Part shown: piece after piece, positions 1 to 9,851 of the stretch
How positions within the stretch are numbered: the first letter of the stretch is position 1
Layout: the number at the start of each line of letters is the position of its first letter
Source: SZUA-448 sp964602475
Lineage (GTDB): Bacteria > Bacillota > Clostridia > Lachnospirales > Lachnospiraceae
DNA: 64,000 nt
NCBI GenBank assembly: GCA_964602475.1
Contig: CAZRRN010000002.1
Location: forward strand, 1 to 64,000
Direction of reading: 5' to 3'
Made by a program: the position numbers and the translations under genes
Notes under the pieces: model-generated
What the model was told of the DNA's origin: nothing
The model's input: the letters and a program-made list of their open reading frames with translations, nothing else
The model's database searches: none

Positions 1-8
1 GTGTATGC

Positions 9-815
9 TTATTTCCGATATTTACTTAAAAATTCTGCTGATTTACGGATGTATTCATAATCAAAATTGCTGCCAAAGTGTTCAATGGTAAAGTAATTCT
101 CATATCCGGAAGCTATAAGCTTATGAATGCATTCATCAATCCGAATAAACCCACTACCGACCGGTGACGGATAAAGTGAACGTCCGTCTTTTGTTATCAG
201 GGCATTGCAATGATTCTCTTTCAGCGACCGGTCTTTTAGATGAACATGAACAATATGTTCTTGCAAACAGTTAAATGCATCCAGTTCATTTTCACCAGAA
301 TAGGTAAAGTTTCCGGTATCGAAGGTTATACCAAGACCCGGAACGTGAGTGATAAACCATTGAAGACCGCCGATTGTGGAATATGGGGCAGATGAATTAT
401 CATAATCCTCCAAAGACACGGTGATATTTTCTTCTGCTGCAAGTGCGACAAGCATCTGAAGAGAAGAAGCCATACGATCCATAACAGAAACAGTGTTTAA
501 TCTGTCAGCTTGTTTAATAAATCCGGGAATACAAAGGATGTTTTTTGTTTCAAGTTGAATTGCAGTGTTAATCAAATGTTTAATGCCGTTTTTATCCTCT
601 GTATAACCAAAATCAAAGCAATGATAGATAGATGCTACAGAGTATCCGGCAGATCTAAGAATTGTTTTAAGATTATTTGATTGTTCAAACTGACAAAGTT
701 CAAGGTCAACAGCCTGTATCCCGAGAGGAGCGATGCTCTGTAAAATGAATTCCAAAGATTTATTTTCCTTTCGGGCAGCGTTATATATATGGTCATAAAA
801 TACTGATATCTTCAT
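9..815 (-). CDS. Sugar phosphate isomerase/epimerase-like TIM-barrel protein
   Basis: A protein of about 268 residues with the layout of the xylose-isomerase-like TIM-barrel superfamily. The N-terminal strand is MKISVF, the middle holds an acidic metal-site pattern (SLEDYD), then GITFDTGNF and a VHLKDR strand, and TIEHFG lies near the C-terminus. Family members isomerise or epimerise sugars or inositols using a divalent metal bound by Glu, Asp and His on these strands. An in-frame TTG lies two codons upstream, but ATG at 815 is preferred because a GAAAGG ribosome-binding stretch precedes it. The gene stands alone on the minus strand and diverges from the acetyltransferase gene. The substrate cannot be told from sequence. 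Confidence 0.8.
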   Translation of the reverse strand: MKISVFYDHIYNAARKENKSLEFILQSIAPLGIQAVDLELCQFEQSNNLKTILRSAGYSVASIYHCFDFGYTEDKNGIKHLINTAIQLETKNILCIPGFIKQADRLNTVSVMDRMASSLQMLVALAAEENITVSLEDYDNSSAPYSTIGGLQWFITHVPGLGITFDTGNFTYSGENELDAFNCLQEHIVHVHLKDRSLKENHCNALITKDGRSLYPSPVGSGFIRIDECIHKLIASGYENYFTIEHFGSNFDYEYIRKSAEFLSKYRK

Positions 816-946
816 ATTCAAGCCTTTCTTTCATAATAGAAATTTTTCAGTTTATTATAACATAAAACCTATTCAGGGTACAGCTGCAAATATTTCTACA
901 GTACAATAAATATAGTGTAATAATGTAAGAACAATTAGGATGTTCG

Positions 947-975
947 TTGACTATATGAATCAGATAAGTTACAAT
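947..975 (+). promoter_or_regulatory. Sigma-A type promoter for the GNAT gene
   Basis: TTGACT and TACAAT are separated by 17 bases, about 48 bases upstream of the acetyltransferase start. This is close to the housekeeping sigma consensus. Confidence 0.55.
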
Positions 976-1022
976 CCTTTTTATATTCAATAATTATAAG
1001 CTATAGGCAGAAAAGAGATAAA

Positions 1023-1490
1023 ATGATAAAACGAGCTGAACAAAACGATATTGAAGGGCTTAACAACCTTCTGCTGCAGGTACTGACAGTACATCATAAT
1101 GGAAGACCGGATTTATTTCGTGCCAATACAAGAAAATACACTGAAGAACAGCTTCTGAATATGATTAGTAACGATAGAAGACCGATTTTTGTAGAACATG
1201 ATATGGATGGAAAAGTTAGCGGATATGCATTTTGTATTGAGGAAAATTATCAAAATGATAATATTATGACAGATAGAAAAACATTATATATTGATGATAT
1301 TTGTGTAAGAGAAGAAAATCGTGGACAACATATTGGAACAAGTCTTTTTGAATATGTAAAGAAATACGCAAAAGAAAACGGTTTTTATAATGTAACGCTG
1401 AATGTCTGGAGCTGTAATAAAGGTGCCGGGAAATTTTATGAAGCCTGTGGCATGAAACCATACAAGGTTGGAATGGAAACAATACTGTAA
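1023..1490 (+). CDS. GNAT family N-acetyltransferase
   Basis: A 155-residue single-domain GNAT protein. The acetyl-CoA pyrophosphate loop is visible near residues 97-107 as REENRGQHIG, preceded by the beta-strand LYIDDICV and followed by the typical C-terminal segment NKGAGKFYEACGM. GNAT enzymes transfer an acetyl group from acetyl-CoA to an amine on a small molecule or protein; the acceptor here is unknown. The gene is monocistronic, with its own promoter upstream and the alaS promoter downstream. Confidence 0.85.
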   Translation: MIKRAEQNDIEGLNNLLLQVLTVHHNGRPDLFRANTRKYTEEQLLNMISNDRRPIFVEHDMDGKVSGYAFCIEENYQNDNIMTDRKTLYIDDICVREENRGQHIGTSLFEYVKKYAKENGFYNVTLNVWSCNKGAGKFYEACGMKPYKVGMETIL

Positions 1491-1531
1491 TGCTTATAAT
1501 GAGATTCTGTCCGTTTAACGTGAATCCATAG

Positions 1532-1560
1532 TTGAAAAATTTTTTTATCAATGCTATAAT
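1532..1560 (+). promoter_or_regulatory. Promoter of alaS
   Basis: TTGAAA and a perfect TATAAT are separated by 17 bases. The roughly 60-base leader after it holds a weak inverted repeat (TGTCATTT with AAATGACA) but no T-box features. Confidence 0.7.
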
Positions 1561-1628
1561 GCCACAGTATAATGTTGTCATTTTAAACAACATAAGTAAA
1601 TGACAGATCAAAGAGAGGTCAGAACAAC

Positions 1629-4283
1629 ATGAAATTTATGGGCGTTAATGAATTAAGAAGAAGCTATCTTGATTTTTTTGAAAGTAAAGGGCATCTGAAA
1701 ATGAACAGTTTTTCACTGGTGCCGCAGAATGATAAAAGTCTGCTGCTAATTAATGCAGGAATGGCTCCGTTAAAGCCGTATTTTACAGGACAGGAGATTC
1801 CACCGAGAAAAAGAGTAACCACCTGCCAAAAGTGTATTCGTACGGGTGATATTGATAATGTTGGTAAGACAGCACGCCATTTGACGTTTTTTGAAATGCT
1901 TGGGAATTTTTCTTTCGGTGATTATTTTAAGCATGAAGCAATTGCTTGGTCATGGGAGTATCTGACGAAAGTTCTTGAAATGGATCCAAAGCTTCTGTAT
2001 CCATCTATTTATGGCGAGGATGAAGAAGCATTTGAAATTTGGAATAAAGAGATTGGAATTCCGGCTGATCGAATCACAAGATTTTATCGTGATGAGAATG
2101 GAGACTGTGATAATTTCTGGGAGCATGGAGCCGGTCCCTGTGGTCCATGTTCGGAGATTTATTATGATCGTGGTGTGAAATACGGCTGTGGCAAACCGGA
2201 CTGCAAGGTAGGATGCGAATGTGATCGGTTTATGGAAGTCTGGAATAACGTATTTACACAGTTTGACGGTGATGGTAAAGGAGGGTATACCGAACTTGCC
2301 AATAAAAATATTGATACGGGTATGGGGCTGGAACGTCTTGCGACCGTCATTCAGTCTGTAGATTCCGTATTTGAAATTGATACCATGAAGGCTATCAGAG
2401 AAAAGGTTACAGAACTTTCCGGTAAGAAGTATGGCATCAATGAAAAAGATGATATTTCAATTCGAATTATTACAGATCATATAAGATCAATTACTTTTAT
2501 GACTTCTGATGGCGTAATTCCATCCAATGAGGGTCGTGGATACGTCCTTCGAAGACTGCTAAGACGTGCATGCCGTCACGGAAGACTTCTCGGAATTAAT
2601 CATCCGTTTATCCAGGAAATGTGCAGAGTTGTAATAAGAGATTCCAAGGATGGTTATTCTGAACTTGAAACAAAACAAGAATATATTTTAAAAGTTCTCG
2701 GAGTAGAAGAAGAAAAGTTTAACAAAACGATTGATCAAGGACTCAGTATACTTTCAGAGCTGGAAGATAAGCTAATCAGATCGAACAGTAAATGCTTAAG
2801 CGGTGAGGACGCATTCCGACTTTACGACACATATGGTTTTCCAATTGATTTAACAATAGAAATTTTAGAAGAAAAAGGCTGCAGTGTAGATCAGAAAGGC
2901 TTCCAAAATGCCATGAAGATTCAGAAAGAAACTGCAAGAAATGCCCGTGCCGTTACAAATTATATGGGTTCAGATGCTACGGTCTATGATGAAATTCCTG
3001 CGGAGATTACTTCAAAGTTTATAGGTTATGATAAGCTTAATGCGAATGCGATGATTACGGTTCTGACGACCGAAACAGAGCTTACAGACGAAATTGTGGG
3101 TGGACAGAATGCGACAATTATTACTGACCAGACACCGTTTTACGCAACTATGGGCGGACAAGCTGCTGACACCGGTATTATTTCGTGTGAAGATGCAGAA
3201 TTTACCGTTATGGATACCGTTAAATTAAAAGGTGGAAAAATCGGACATGTAGGTACGGTAACGGCGGGAAGCTTCCGTGTCGGTGACGTTGTTACAATGC
3301 AGGTTAATGAATTGCTTCGTATGGAGACCTGTAAAAATCACAGCGCAACACATTTACTGCAGAAGGCATTACGTACGGTTCTAGGTACGCATGTTGAACA
3401 GGCAGGTTCATTTGTGTCAGCGGATCGTTTACGATTTGATTTTACGCATTTTTCTGCCTTAACAGAAGAAGAGCTTATGAAGGTCGAGACAATTGTAAAT
3501 AAAGAGATTAATTGTGCGCTTCCGGTTGTTACTGATGTTATGGAGATTGAAGAGGCTAAAAAAAGCGGTGCGATGGCTTTATTTGGTGAAAAGTATACAG
3601 AAAAGGTTCGTGTTGTATCCATGGGCGACTTCAGCAAGGAACTTTGTGGTGGTACTCATGTAAACAATACAGGAGTTATTACTGCATTTAAGATATTATC
3701 CGAATCAGGGATTGCAGCAGGAGTAAGAAGAATCGAGGCAATTACCTCAAAAGCTGTATTTGATTATTATAAAGAAGTGGAAAAGGAACTTCATTCGGCT
3801 GCAAAAGCAGCTAAGACAGAACCGGCTGGTCTTATTCACCGGATCTTGTCTCTTCAGGATGAATTAAAAGCAGCACTTTCGGAAAACGAAAAGCTTAAAG
3901 CAAAAATGGCTAACCAATCCATTGGAAATGTAATGGATAAGGTAACAGAGATTAGCGGGGTGAAGCTTCTTGCATGCAGTGTTCCTGAAGTTGATATGAA
4001 CGGACTACGTAATCTCGGCGACCAGCTCAAAGAAAAGCTTGGTGATGGTGTAATTGTTCTTTTATCTGCGAAAGACGGTAAGGTCAGTCTGATTGTAATG
4101 GCTACGGACAATGCAGTTGCAAGAGGAGCACATGCAGGAAATATTGTAAAGGAACTGGCTGTTCTTGTCGGTGGAGGCGGTGGTGGAAGACCGAACATGG
4201 CACAGGCCGGCGGAAAGAATCCGGATGGTATAGAACTGGCACTGCAAAAAGCATCGGGTATACTCATAACACAAATCAAATAA
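1629..4283 (+). CDS. alaS: Alanine--tRNA ligase
   Basis: A full-length alanyl-tRNA synthetase of 884 residues, close to the usual 875. The N-terminal class II catalytic core begins ELRRSYLDFFESKGH, the typical start of the family. The editing domain carries the zinc-binding HSATH (about residue 571) and CGGTH (about residue 672) motifs, and the C-terminal oligomerisation domain ends with the glycine-rich GGGGGGRPNMAQAGG. The enzyme charges tRNA-Ala in the cytoplasm and hydrolyses misacylated Ser- or Gly-tRNA-Ala. A GAGAGG ribosome-binding site lies upstream. The gene has its own promoter and terminator, so it is probably monocistronic. Confidence 0.98.
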   Translation: MKFMGVNELRRSYLDFFESKGHLKMNSFSLVPQNDKSLLLINAGMAPLKPYFTGQEIPPRKRVTTCQKCIRTGDIDNVGKTARHLTFFEMLGNFSFGDYFKHEAIAWSWEYLTKVLEMDPKLLYPSIYGEDEEAFEIWNKEIGIPADRITRFYRDENGDCDNFWEHGAGPCGPCSEIYYDRGVKYGCGKPDCKVGCECDRFMEVWNNVFTQFDGDGKGGYTELANKNIDTGMGLERLATVIQSVDSVFEIDTMKAIREKVTELSGKKYGINEKDDISIRIITDHIRSITFMTSDGVIPSNEGRGYVLRRLLRRACRHGRLLGINHPFIQEMCRVVIRDSKDGYSELETKQEYILKVLGVEEEKFNKTIDQGLSILSELEDKLIRSNSKCLSGEDAFRLYDTYGFPIDLTIEILEEKGCSVDQKGFQNAMKIQKETARNARAVTNYMGSDATVYDEIPAEITSKFIGYDKLNANAMITVLTTETELTDEIVGGQNATIITDQTPFYATMGGQAADTGIISCEDAEFTVMDTVKLKGGKIGHVGTVTAGSFRVGDVVTMQVNELLRMETCKNHSATHLLQKALRTVLGTHVEQAGSFVSADRLRFDFTHFSALTEEELMKVETIVNKEINCALPVVTDVMEIEEAKKSGAMALFGEKYTEKVRVVSMGDFSKELCGGTHVNNTGVITAFKILSESGIAAGVRRIEAITSKAVFDYYKEVEKELHSAAKAAKTEPAGLIHRILSLQDELKAALSENEKLKAKMANQSIGNVMDKVTEISGVKLLACSVPEVDMNGLRNLGDQLKEKLGDGVIVLLSAKDGKVSLIVMATDNAVARGAHAGNIVKELAVLVGGGGGGRPNMAQAGGKNPDGIELALQKASGILITQIK

Positions 4284-4293
4284 TTCAGACAAT

Positions 4294-4318
4294 AAGCAGT
4301 ATAATCTACTGCTTTTTT
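4294..4318 (+). terminator. Terminator after alaS
   Basis: The perfect 8-bp stem AAGCAGTA/TACTGCTT has a 5-base loop and is followed by six T residues. Confidence 0.85.
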
Positions 4319-4377
4319 GTTGTGAATGGTATATTGTATATAAAATGAAACAAATAAAAAGGAATGGGAGAAAAGGG

Positions 4378-5076
4378 ATGTTAACAATCGAACATGTAAC
4401 AAAGAAATATGGGAAAACAATTGCTAATAATGATATTTCGTTTCAAGTAGATGACGGACAGATAGCTGTTCTTGTAGGTCCAAACGGTGCAGGTAAGTCT
4501 ACTATAATAAAGTGTATTGCAGGATTGCTTCGTTTTCAGGGAGCAATAAAACTGAACGGATTTGATAATAAATCACTTGAAGCAAAACGCATTCTCGGAT
4601 ACATACCGGAAATGCCGGCAATCTATGATCTTCTTACTATCGGAGAACATTTAGAATTTGTCCGAAGAGCATACAGTATAGAAGATGACGGGTATGGAGC
4701 AAAACTGTTGGAACGGTTTGAACTGACAGATAAGAAGGACAAGCTTGGAAAAGAACTCTCGAAAGGAATGCAGCAGAAGCTTTCTATCTGTTGTGCACTG
4801 GTTCATCATCCTAAATTCATAATATTTGATGAACCAATGGTCGGTCTCGACCCGCATGCAATAAAAGAATTAAAACTAATGTTTCGGGAACTGAAAGAGG
4901 AGGGTGCATCCATTCTGATCAGCACTCATATGCTGGACAGCGTGGAGGATTACTGGGATATTGCTCATATTATGATGAATGGAACATTTGCTGCAACAAA
5001 AATAAATGATGACAATGAAGATGCGAAGCAGCTGGAAGAACTGTTTTTTGAAATAACAGAAGGCAGGAGGCAGTAA
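4378..5076 (+). CDS. ABC transporter ATP-binding protein
   Basis: A BcrA/CcmA-type ABC ATPase of about 232 residues. Walker A is GPNGAGKST, the signature is LSKGMQQKL, Walker B is FIIFDEPMVGLDP and the switch histidine is in ISTHML. An upstream in-frame ATG at 4345 exists, but ATG at 4378 follows a GGGAG site at 4366-4370 and begins the usual LTIEHVTKKYG strand. It would power the permease encoded 4 bases downstream. The cargo is unknown; members of this class export lipids, peptides or drugs. Confidence 0.93.
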   Translation: MLTIEHVTKKYGKTIANNDISFQVDDGQIAVLVGPNGAGKSTIIKCIAGLLRFQGAIKLNGFDNKSLEAKRILGYIPEMPAIYDLLTIGEHLEFVRRAYSIEDDGYGAKLLERFELTDKKDKLGKELSKGMQQKLSICCALVHHPKFIIFDEPMVGLDPHAIKELKLMFRELKEEGASILISTHMLDSVEDYWDIAHIMMNGTFAATKINDDNEDAKQLEELFFEITEGRRQ

Positions 5077-5080
5077 CAGA

Positions 5081-6655
5081 ATGCAGGCATTTGTTTATTT
5101 ATTACTGACAAAGTTAAAGAACAACCTAAAACAGCTTGTAAAGAGTCCTGTAAAAATGATTTATACTGTCTGTATGGTTGTTGTACTGGTTTTAGTTGCA
5201 GTTACATCTACCTTAAGAGATGATATGCCTTCTACGGAGTATCAAGATATCCGTATTTTGATTGCCGGCATCTTTGCATTGTATACATTATTGTTTTATT
5301 TAATTGTAAATACGGGGTTTAACACCGGAGCAAGTATTTTTAAGCTTCCGGATGTAAATATGATTTTTGTTGCTCCATTTAGACCAAGACAGGTTCTGAT
5401 GTATGGTTTATTTCAACAGCTTGGCACGACAGCGATAACGGGTCTTTTTCTGATATTCCAGTATGGCTGGATATCAAATTCATTTGGTGTTACTGTACTG
5501 GATATGCTGTTTATAATGCTTGGATATTCTTTGAATATGTTTTTGGCACAGCTTATTGCAATGCTGATCTATTCGGTAACCAATCAAAATGAAAAAATAA
5601 AAAAGGCTATAAAGGTGATTGTATTTCTTCCGGTTATTATTCTTTGCAGCTTCTTCGTTTTGCAGGCTGTTGATGCCGGCGGCTTTAGTATGAACTTGCT
5701 TATCGATTTTGGAGAAAGCTTCGGAGTGAAATATTTTCCGGTTACAGGCTGGGTTACGGATATTTTACGAGGAATACTGGCTGCGGATTCAAAAATGCTG
5801 ATTCTTGGAATTCTGCTTACAGCTGCAATTCTTATTGTAATAGTAATTATGCTGTTTGTTATTGAGATGGACTATTATGAAGATGTATTGCAGACCGCAG
5901 AAGTAACCTATGCTTCGGTAACTGCTGCGAAAGAGGGACGTACACAAGAAGCCGCACCGAGAAATGTAAAGACAGGAAAAACAGGCTTAACAAAAGGAAA
6001 TGGAGCAAGTGTGTTTTATTACAAACATATGATTGAGAATAGAAGAGCAAAATCAGTTTTTCTTCCGGTTTCATGTTATCTGTTTGTTGTAATGATTATT
6101 GTTTTTTCTTTTTTTATGAAAGAGATCGGAATCATTCCTATAATTGCTTTTGGTACTTATATGCAGATGTTTTCCGTAGCGATGGGACGTTTTCCGAAAG
6201 AACTTACAAAACCGTTTATTTATCTAGTACCGGAAACATCCTTTAAGAAGCTTCTATATTGCCTGAAGGAAGCTATTCCAGGATATCTGGTAGAGGCAGT
6301 GGTTCTTTTTGTTCCTGTTGGATTGATCATGAAATTATCACCAATTGAAATTGCTGCCTGCATTTTGCTTCGTATGTCCTTTTCTTTCCTGTTTATTGTC
6401 GGAAACATTGCAACAGAGCGTATTTTTGGATTTATAGGATCCAAGGTGATGATTCTTTTCTTTTATATGTTTCTATTGATTATCTTTTCTTTACCGGGAA
6501 TAATCTTGGCAGCAATATTGGTGGTTTCGGAAATAATTCTGGTAAGTGAAATTATTACAATTGCTATGTCAATGATTGTATGTAATATTTTGGTAGCGCT
6601 TGTGGCACTGTTTCTTTGTAGAAATATGCTGGAATATGCAGAGCTTAATAATTAA
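5081..6655 (+). CDS. ABC exporter membrane subunit
   Basis: A 524-residue, strongly hydrophobic protein with many membrane segments in two blocks, separated by a cytoplasmic loop around residues 270-310 that is rich in charge and contains EGRTQEAAPRNVKTGKTG. This is the size and layout of the putative ABC exporter permeases of Firmicutes that pair with a single ATPase. It follows the ATPase gene by 4 bases, so the two are probably co-transcribed and translationally coupled. Substrate and direction are inferred, not shown. Confidence 0.85.
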   Translation: MQAFVYLLLTKLKNNLKQLVKSPVKMIYTVCMVVVLVLVAVTSTLRDDMPSTEYQDIRILIAGIFALYTLLFYLIVNTGFNTGASIFKLPDVNMIFVAPFRPRQVLMYGLFQQLGTTAITGLFLIFQYGWISNSFGVTVLDMLFIMLGYSLNMFLAQLIAMLIYSVTNQNEKIKKAIKVIVFLPVIILCSFFVLQAVDAGGFSMNLLIDFGESFGVKYFPVTGWVTDILRGILAADSKMLILGILLTAAILIVIVIMLFVIEMDYYEDVLQTAEVTYASVTAAKEGRTQEAAPRNVKTGKTGLTKGNGASVFYYKHMIENRRAKSVFLPVSCYLFVVMIIVFSFFMKEIGIIPIIAFGTYMQMFSVAMGRFPKELTKPFIYLVPETSFKKLLYCLKEAIPGYLVEAVVLFVPVGLIMKLSPIEIAACILLRMSFSFLFIVGNIATERIFGFIGSKVMILFFYMFLLIIFSLPGIILAAILVVSEIILVSEIITIAMSMIVCNILVALVALFLCRNMLEYAELNN

Positions 6656-6715
6656 TTATAAAATAAAAATCAAATAATTACTATTATTTAGATTGAATTA
6701 TAAGGTATCATTTTG

Positions 6716-6752
6716 AAAGGCTTCATGCTTAAATAGTATGAAAGCCTTTTTT
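6716..6752 (+). terminator. Terminator after the ABC exporter pair
   Basis: The AAAGGCTTCAT arm pairs with ATGAAAGCCTTT with one bulged base and runs into a T tract. It separates the exporter genes from the cellulase gene. Confidence 0.8.
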
Positions 6753-6776
6753 ATTTATCAGAAGGAAAAACAATAA

Positions 6777-6806
6777 TTGACGTATAAGTATATAACAATA
6801 TATTTA
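6777..6806 (+). promoter_or_regulatory. Possible promoter of the GH5 gene
   Basis: TTGACG is followed after 18 bases by TATTTA in a very A+T-rich stretch about 40 bases upstream of the start codon. The -10 match is only fair, and several other A+T-rich hexamers overlap. Confidence 0.35.
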
Positions 6807-6847
6807 TACTCTCTACAAATGTAGAATACTGCATTGGAAAGGAAAAG

Positions 6848-9661
6848 ATGAAAAATAGAATTAATTTAAAAAAAGAAATTGCTTCTTTTATATGTTTTTG
6901 CATTTGCCTTGGTCTTTTTGCGAGTCCGTTGGTTCCTGCAAACGCAGGGGAGCAGGAAAATAATACAGGAATTCAGCAAAGCTTTCGAAATATAACTGTC
7001 GATGAGATGGTTGCTGAGATGGGAGCAGGCTGGAATCTTGGTAACACTATGGATGGTCATACCGGATTTACACCAAATGAAACGCTTTGGCAGTCAGTAG
7101 AAACGTCAAAGAAATTAATCAAATCCATACATGATATGGGCTTTAATACAGTACGAGTTCCTGTCACATGGGGAAATATGATTAATGATGAGGATTATTC
7201 CATCAAGGAATCATGGATCAGCAGAGTTCAGGATATTGTTGATTATTGTATTTCACAGGATATGTATGTGATTATTAATATTCATCATGACGGCGCAGAA
7301 CAAACCGGCTGGCTTCGAATCGCATCAGATGAATTTGATTTGGTTAAAGAAAAGTATCAGGGGGTATGGAATACTATAGCGGAACGCTTCAAAAATTATG
7401 ATGAGCATTTGTTATTTGAATCCATGAATGAAGTGACTGGACCTTACAGTACGGAAGCAGGTATTCTGTCAGATACTGAAAAAATCATGGAATTAAATCA
7501 AATATTTGTTGATACAGTCCGTGCAACCGGTTCAAATAATGCACAGCGATGGCTTGTTGTTTGTGGAAAATATACTAATATTGAATATACAACAAATGAA
7601 AAATATGGATTTGACCTTCCGACAGATTCTACAGAAAATAAAATATTTGTATCGGTTCACTACTATGATTGGACTTTCGGAATGAAGGAAAGTCTTGAAG
7701 ATACAGACTGGTCCTACACGGATTGTTTAAATCTGGAAAAGGAATTCAAAAAGCTTTCTGACCGTTTTACTTCCAAGGGGATCCCTGTACTTCTTGGAGA
7801 ATACGGCTGCATTAATAAAAATAATGCAATTGACCGGGCATATCATATTGAATGTGTGTCAGAACTTTGCAGGGAGAACGGTGTTGTCGGATGTTACTGG
7901 GATCAGGGAGAATATGATAATTCAAAGGATTATGATTATTGTTTTTCTCTTGTTGACAGAAGAACAGGAGAAGCAATTGATAAAACGCTGACAGATGCGT
8001 TAATCCGTGGGTATTTTAATAATTATACAAGTGAACATCCGGTAGAAGAAATTATCAAAGATACAACAGTAAAAAATATAACAGAGATTAATCTTGTGAA
8101 TAGTATGGTTATGACACTTGGGGATGTTGTAACGCTGGAAAAGAATAAAGAAATTCAAATTCAGCCTGATGATAATAATGATATTTTACTGTGGAGTTCG
8201 GAGGATGCTGATATTGCTTCGGTTTACAACGGAACAATCCATGCAAACTGCGTCGGAACTGTAATCCTTCATGCATATTCACAGAGTGGATCTGCAGAAG
8301 ATACGGTACTTATTACGATTCTTCCGTCGTCCAAATCTGTTAAGGAAACTTATTTTATCAGTAATATAAACAGTATTGAAGCGGAAGCCGGTGAGTACTT
8401 CTATCTCGATATGGAAGGCAGGACATTTGAGAAGCTTGTGTTTCTATCATCGGATGAAACTGTTTTTACGGTGTCTGCAATCGGAAAAGTTCTGGCACTC
8501 GCCCCGGGAACCGCTTATCTTACAATAATTAATTCAAATGGAGCTACAGCAAATTATCCGGTTACCGTATATGCTAAACCGGATAAAACTGAAATGCTTC
8601 TTGCTTTGAATGTCTATTATAATGATAATGAAACCGGATATTATTTGAATGAAGTGTCAGAACGATATATAACAGTCGATGGAGACGGAACCTATACGCT
8701 TGATTTTGACTGCGATACTGATTTGTCAGATGCCGCGAGAGCTGCGGGGGTTACCGGACTTCACAATATTACGGCAATCTATATTAAGGATCATGATGTT
8801 ACGCTTGGAAATTCATCAAAATCACCTTTGGCATCTTGCAGCATTATGTATAACGAAATCACTGTTGATGGAACACCGCTGACGATAATTCAGACAGAAC
8901 CAAAATCAGCAATAAAAAGCTCAGGGATTTTTGACACAAATGATCCGTTTAATTCTTGGGATGGGTCAATGGTAAGCGAAGTTGAAGTAGTTGATCATGT
9001 ACTGAATATTACATCTTCTTTTAATGGGGAATTACCGAATAAAATTTCTGTAACCTTTACTTTGTCTGATATGCGTTTTGCATCTATGGATTCGGACAGC
9101 TCTGCAATTAAGGTATCTGCAATTACCGCAGCAGATGAAAAAGAGTATTCAATTTTTGGAGTCGGCGAAAGTGTACAAATTGGAATTAATGTCGGAAAAC
9201 AAAAAGCAGGAGCAAAAATTTCCTTCTTGACTTCAGATGCATCCATTGCTTATGTTAATTCAGATAAAATTACCGCCGACAGTGACGGAATGGCTTATAT
9301 TCCTGTATATGCTGTTTCAGCCGGGATTACCGAAATAACGGCTGTCTCCGAAAATGGAAAATCACTCGTATTCACGGTAAACGTAAAGGAAGAGCAGGAA
9401 GTACCGGTTCCTACTGAAATACAAAAACCAGAGGATACAGTAACGAAAGAGCCTGCAGTAACAGAGATTCCGGAACCGACTCAAGAGGAGAAAGTTCCGG
9501 AATCGATGACGATTACTCCGGTTGACACTAATGATAAAGATAATTCTGAAATGCAAAGCAGTAACAATGAAGGAATTATCATCGCTGTTGTTATTTCAGT
9601 TGCGTTGTTCCTAATCGCAGTAATAATCGGTGTTGGAATTTGGAGCGTGAAAAAGAAATAA
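6848..9661 (+). CDS. Secreted, membrane-anchored GH5 endoglucanase with Ig-like modules
   Basis: A 937-residue multidomain cellulase-type enzyme. Residues 1-33 form a signal peptide ending ANA. Residues 50-390 are a glycoside hydrolase family 5 barrel with GWNLGNTMDG, NTVRVPVTW, INIHHDG, the acid/base Glu195 in MNEV and the nucleophile Glu318 in LLGEYG. Residues about 410-492 and 497-575 look like bacterial Ig-like (Big2) domains. Residues 583-745 form a beta-rich module with DGDGTYTL that resembles the last module of the next protein. Residues 755-847 form another Ig-like domain. A Pro/Thr/Glu-rich linker (848-907) leads to one membrane helix (909-931) and a KKK tail, so the enzyme should be tethered outside the cell. 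Likely substrates are cellulose, mixed-linkage glucan or xyloglucan; the exact one is not readable. No cohesin, dockerin or LPXTG motif was seen. Confidence 0.93.
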   Translation: MKNRINLKKEIASFICFCICLGLFASPLVPANAGEQENNTGIQQSFRNITVDEMVAEMGAGWNLGNTMDGHTGFTPNETLWQSVETSKKLIKSIHDMGFNTVRVPVTWGNMINDEDYSIKESWISRVQDIVDYCISQDMYVIINIHHDGAEQTGWLRIASDEFDLVKEKYQGVWNTIAERFKNYDEHLLFESMNEVTGPYSTEAGILSDTEKIMELNQIFVDTVRATGSNNAQRWLVVCGKYTNIEYTTNEKYGFDLPTDSTENKIFVSVHYYDWTFGMKESLEDTDWSYTDCLNLEKEFKKLSDRFTSKGIPVLLGEYGCINKNNAIDRAYHIECVSELCRENGVVGCYWDQGEYDNSKDYDYCFSLVDRRTGEAIDKTLTDALIRGYFNNYTSEHPVEEIIKDTTVKNITEINLVNSMVMTLGDVVTLEKNKEIQIQPDDNNDILLWSSEDADIASVYNGTIHANCVGTVILHAYSQSGSAEDTVLITILPSSKSVKETYFISNINSIEAEAGEYFYLDMEGRTFEKLVFLSSDETVFTVSAIGKVLALAPGTAYLTIINSNGATANYPVTVYAKPDKTEMLLALNVYYNDNETGYYLNEVSERYITVDGDGTYTLDFDCDTDLSDAARAAGVTGLHNITAIYIKDHDVTLGNSSKSPLASCSIMYNEITVDGTPLTIIQTEPKSAIKSSGIFDTNDPFNSWDGSMVSEVEVVDHVLNITSSFNGELPNKISVTFTLSDMRFASMDSDSSAIKVSAITAADEKEYSIFGVGESVQIGINVGKQKAGAKISFLTSDASIAYVNSDKITADSDGMAYIPVYAVSAGITEITAVSENGKSLVFTVNVKEEQEVPVPTEIQKPEDTVTKEPAVTEIPEPTQEEKVPESMTITPVDTNDKDNSEMQSSNNEGIIIAVVISVALFLIAVIIGVGIWSVKKK

Positions 9662-9764
9662 TACTTCACTATTAGATATTACAATAATTATGTAAAATAA
9701 TTAAAGTATATCTGGTGAAAAAGATGCTGTTTCTTTTAAAACCGGATTATCTTAAAATAATTAC

Positions 9765-9831
9765 ATTGAGCTCAATATGAACTCGATACCGGACGATTCC
9801 GGCTGTAATACAAGCGGTGATAGCGTGCCGC
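9765..9831 (+). other. Structured leader upstream of the repeat-protein gene
   Basis: The leader holds a perfect 12-bp palindrome ATTGAGCTCAAT (9765-9776), a tight hairpin ACCGGA-CGAT-TCCGGC nearby (9789-9802) and a GCGG/CCGC stem (9814-9831), just before the GAGGAGG ribosome-binding site. It could stabilise mRNA, be an operator, or be a riboswitch. It did not match any riboswitch consensus I know. Confidence 0.35.
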
Positions 9832-9851
9832 AGAATAAGAGGAGGATAACT

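Noticed and set aside
1561..1628. Possible T-box upstream of alaS
   Set aside because: The leader is only about 60 bases, has no specifier-loop or TGGNACC-like T-box sequence and no terminator; only a weak hairpin is present.
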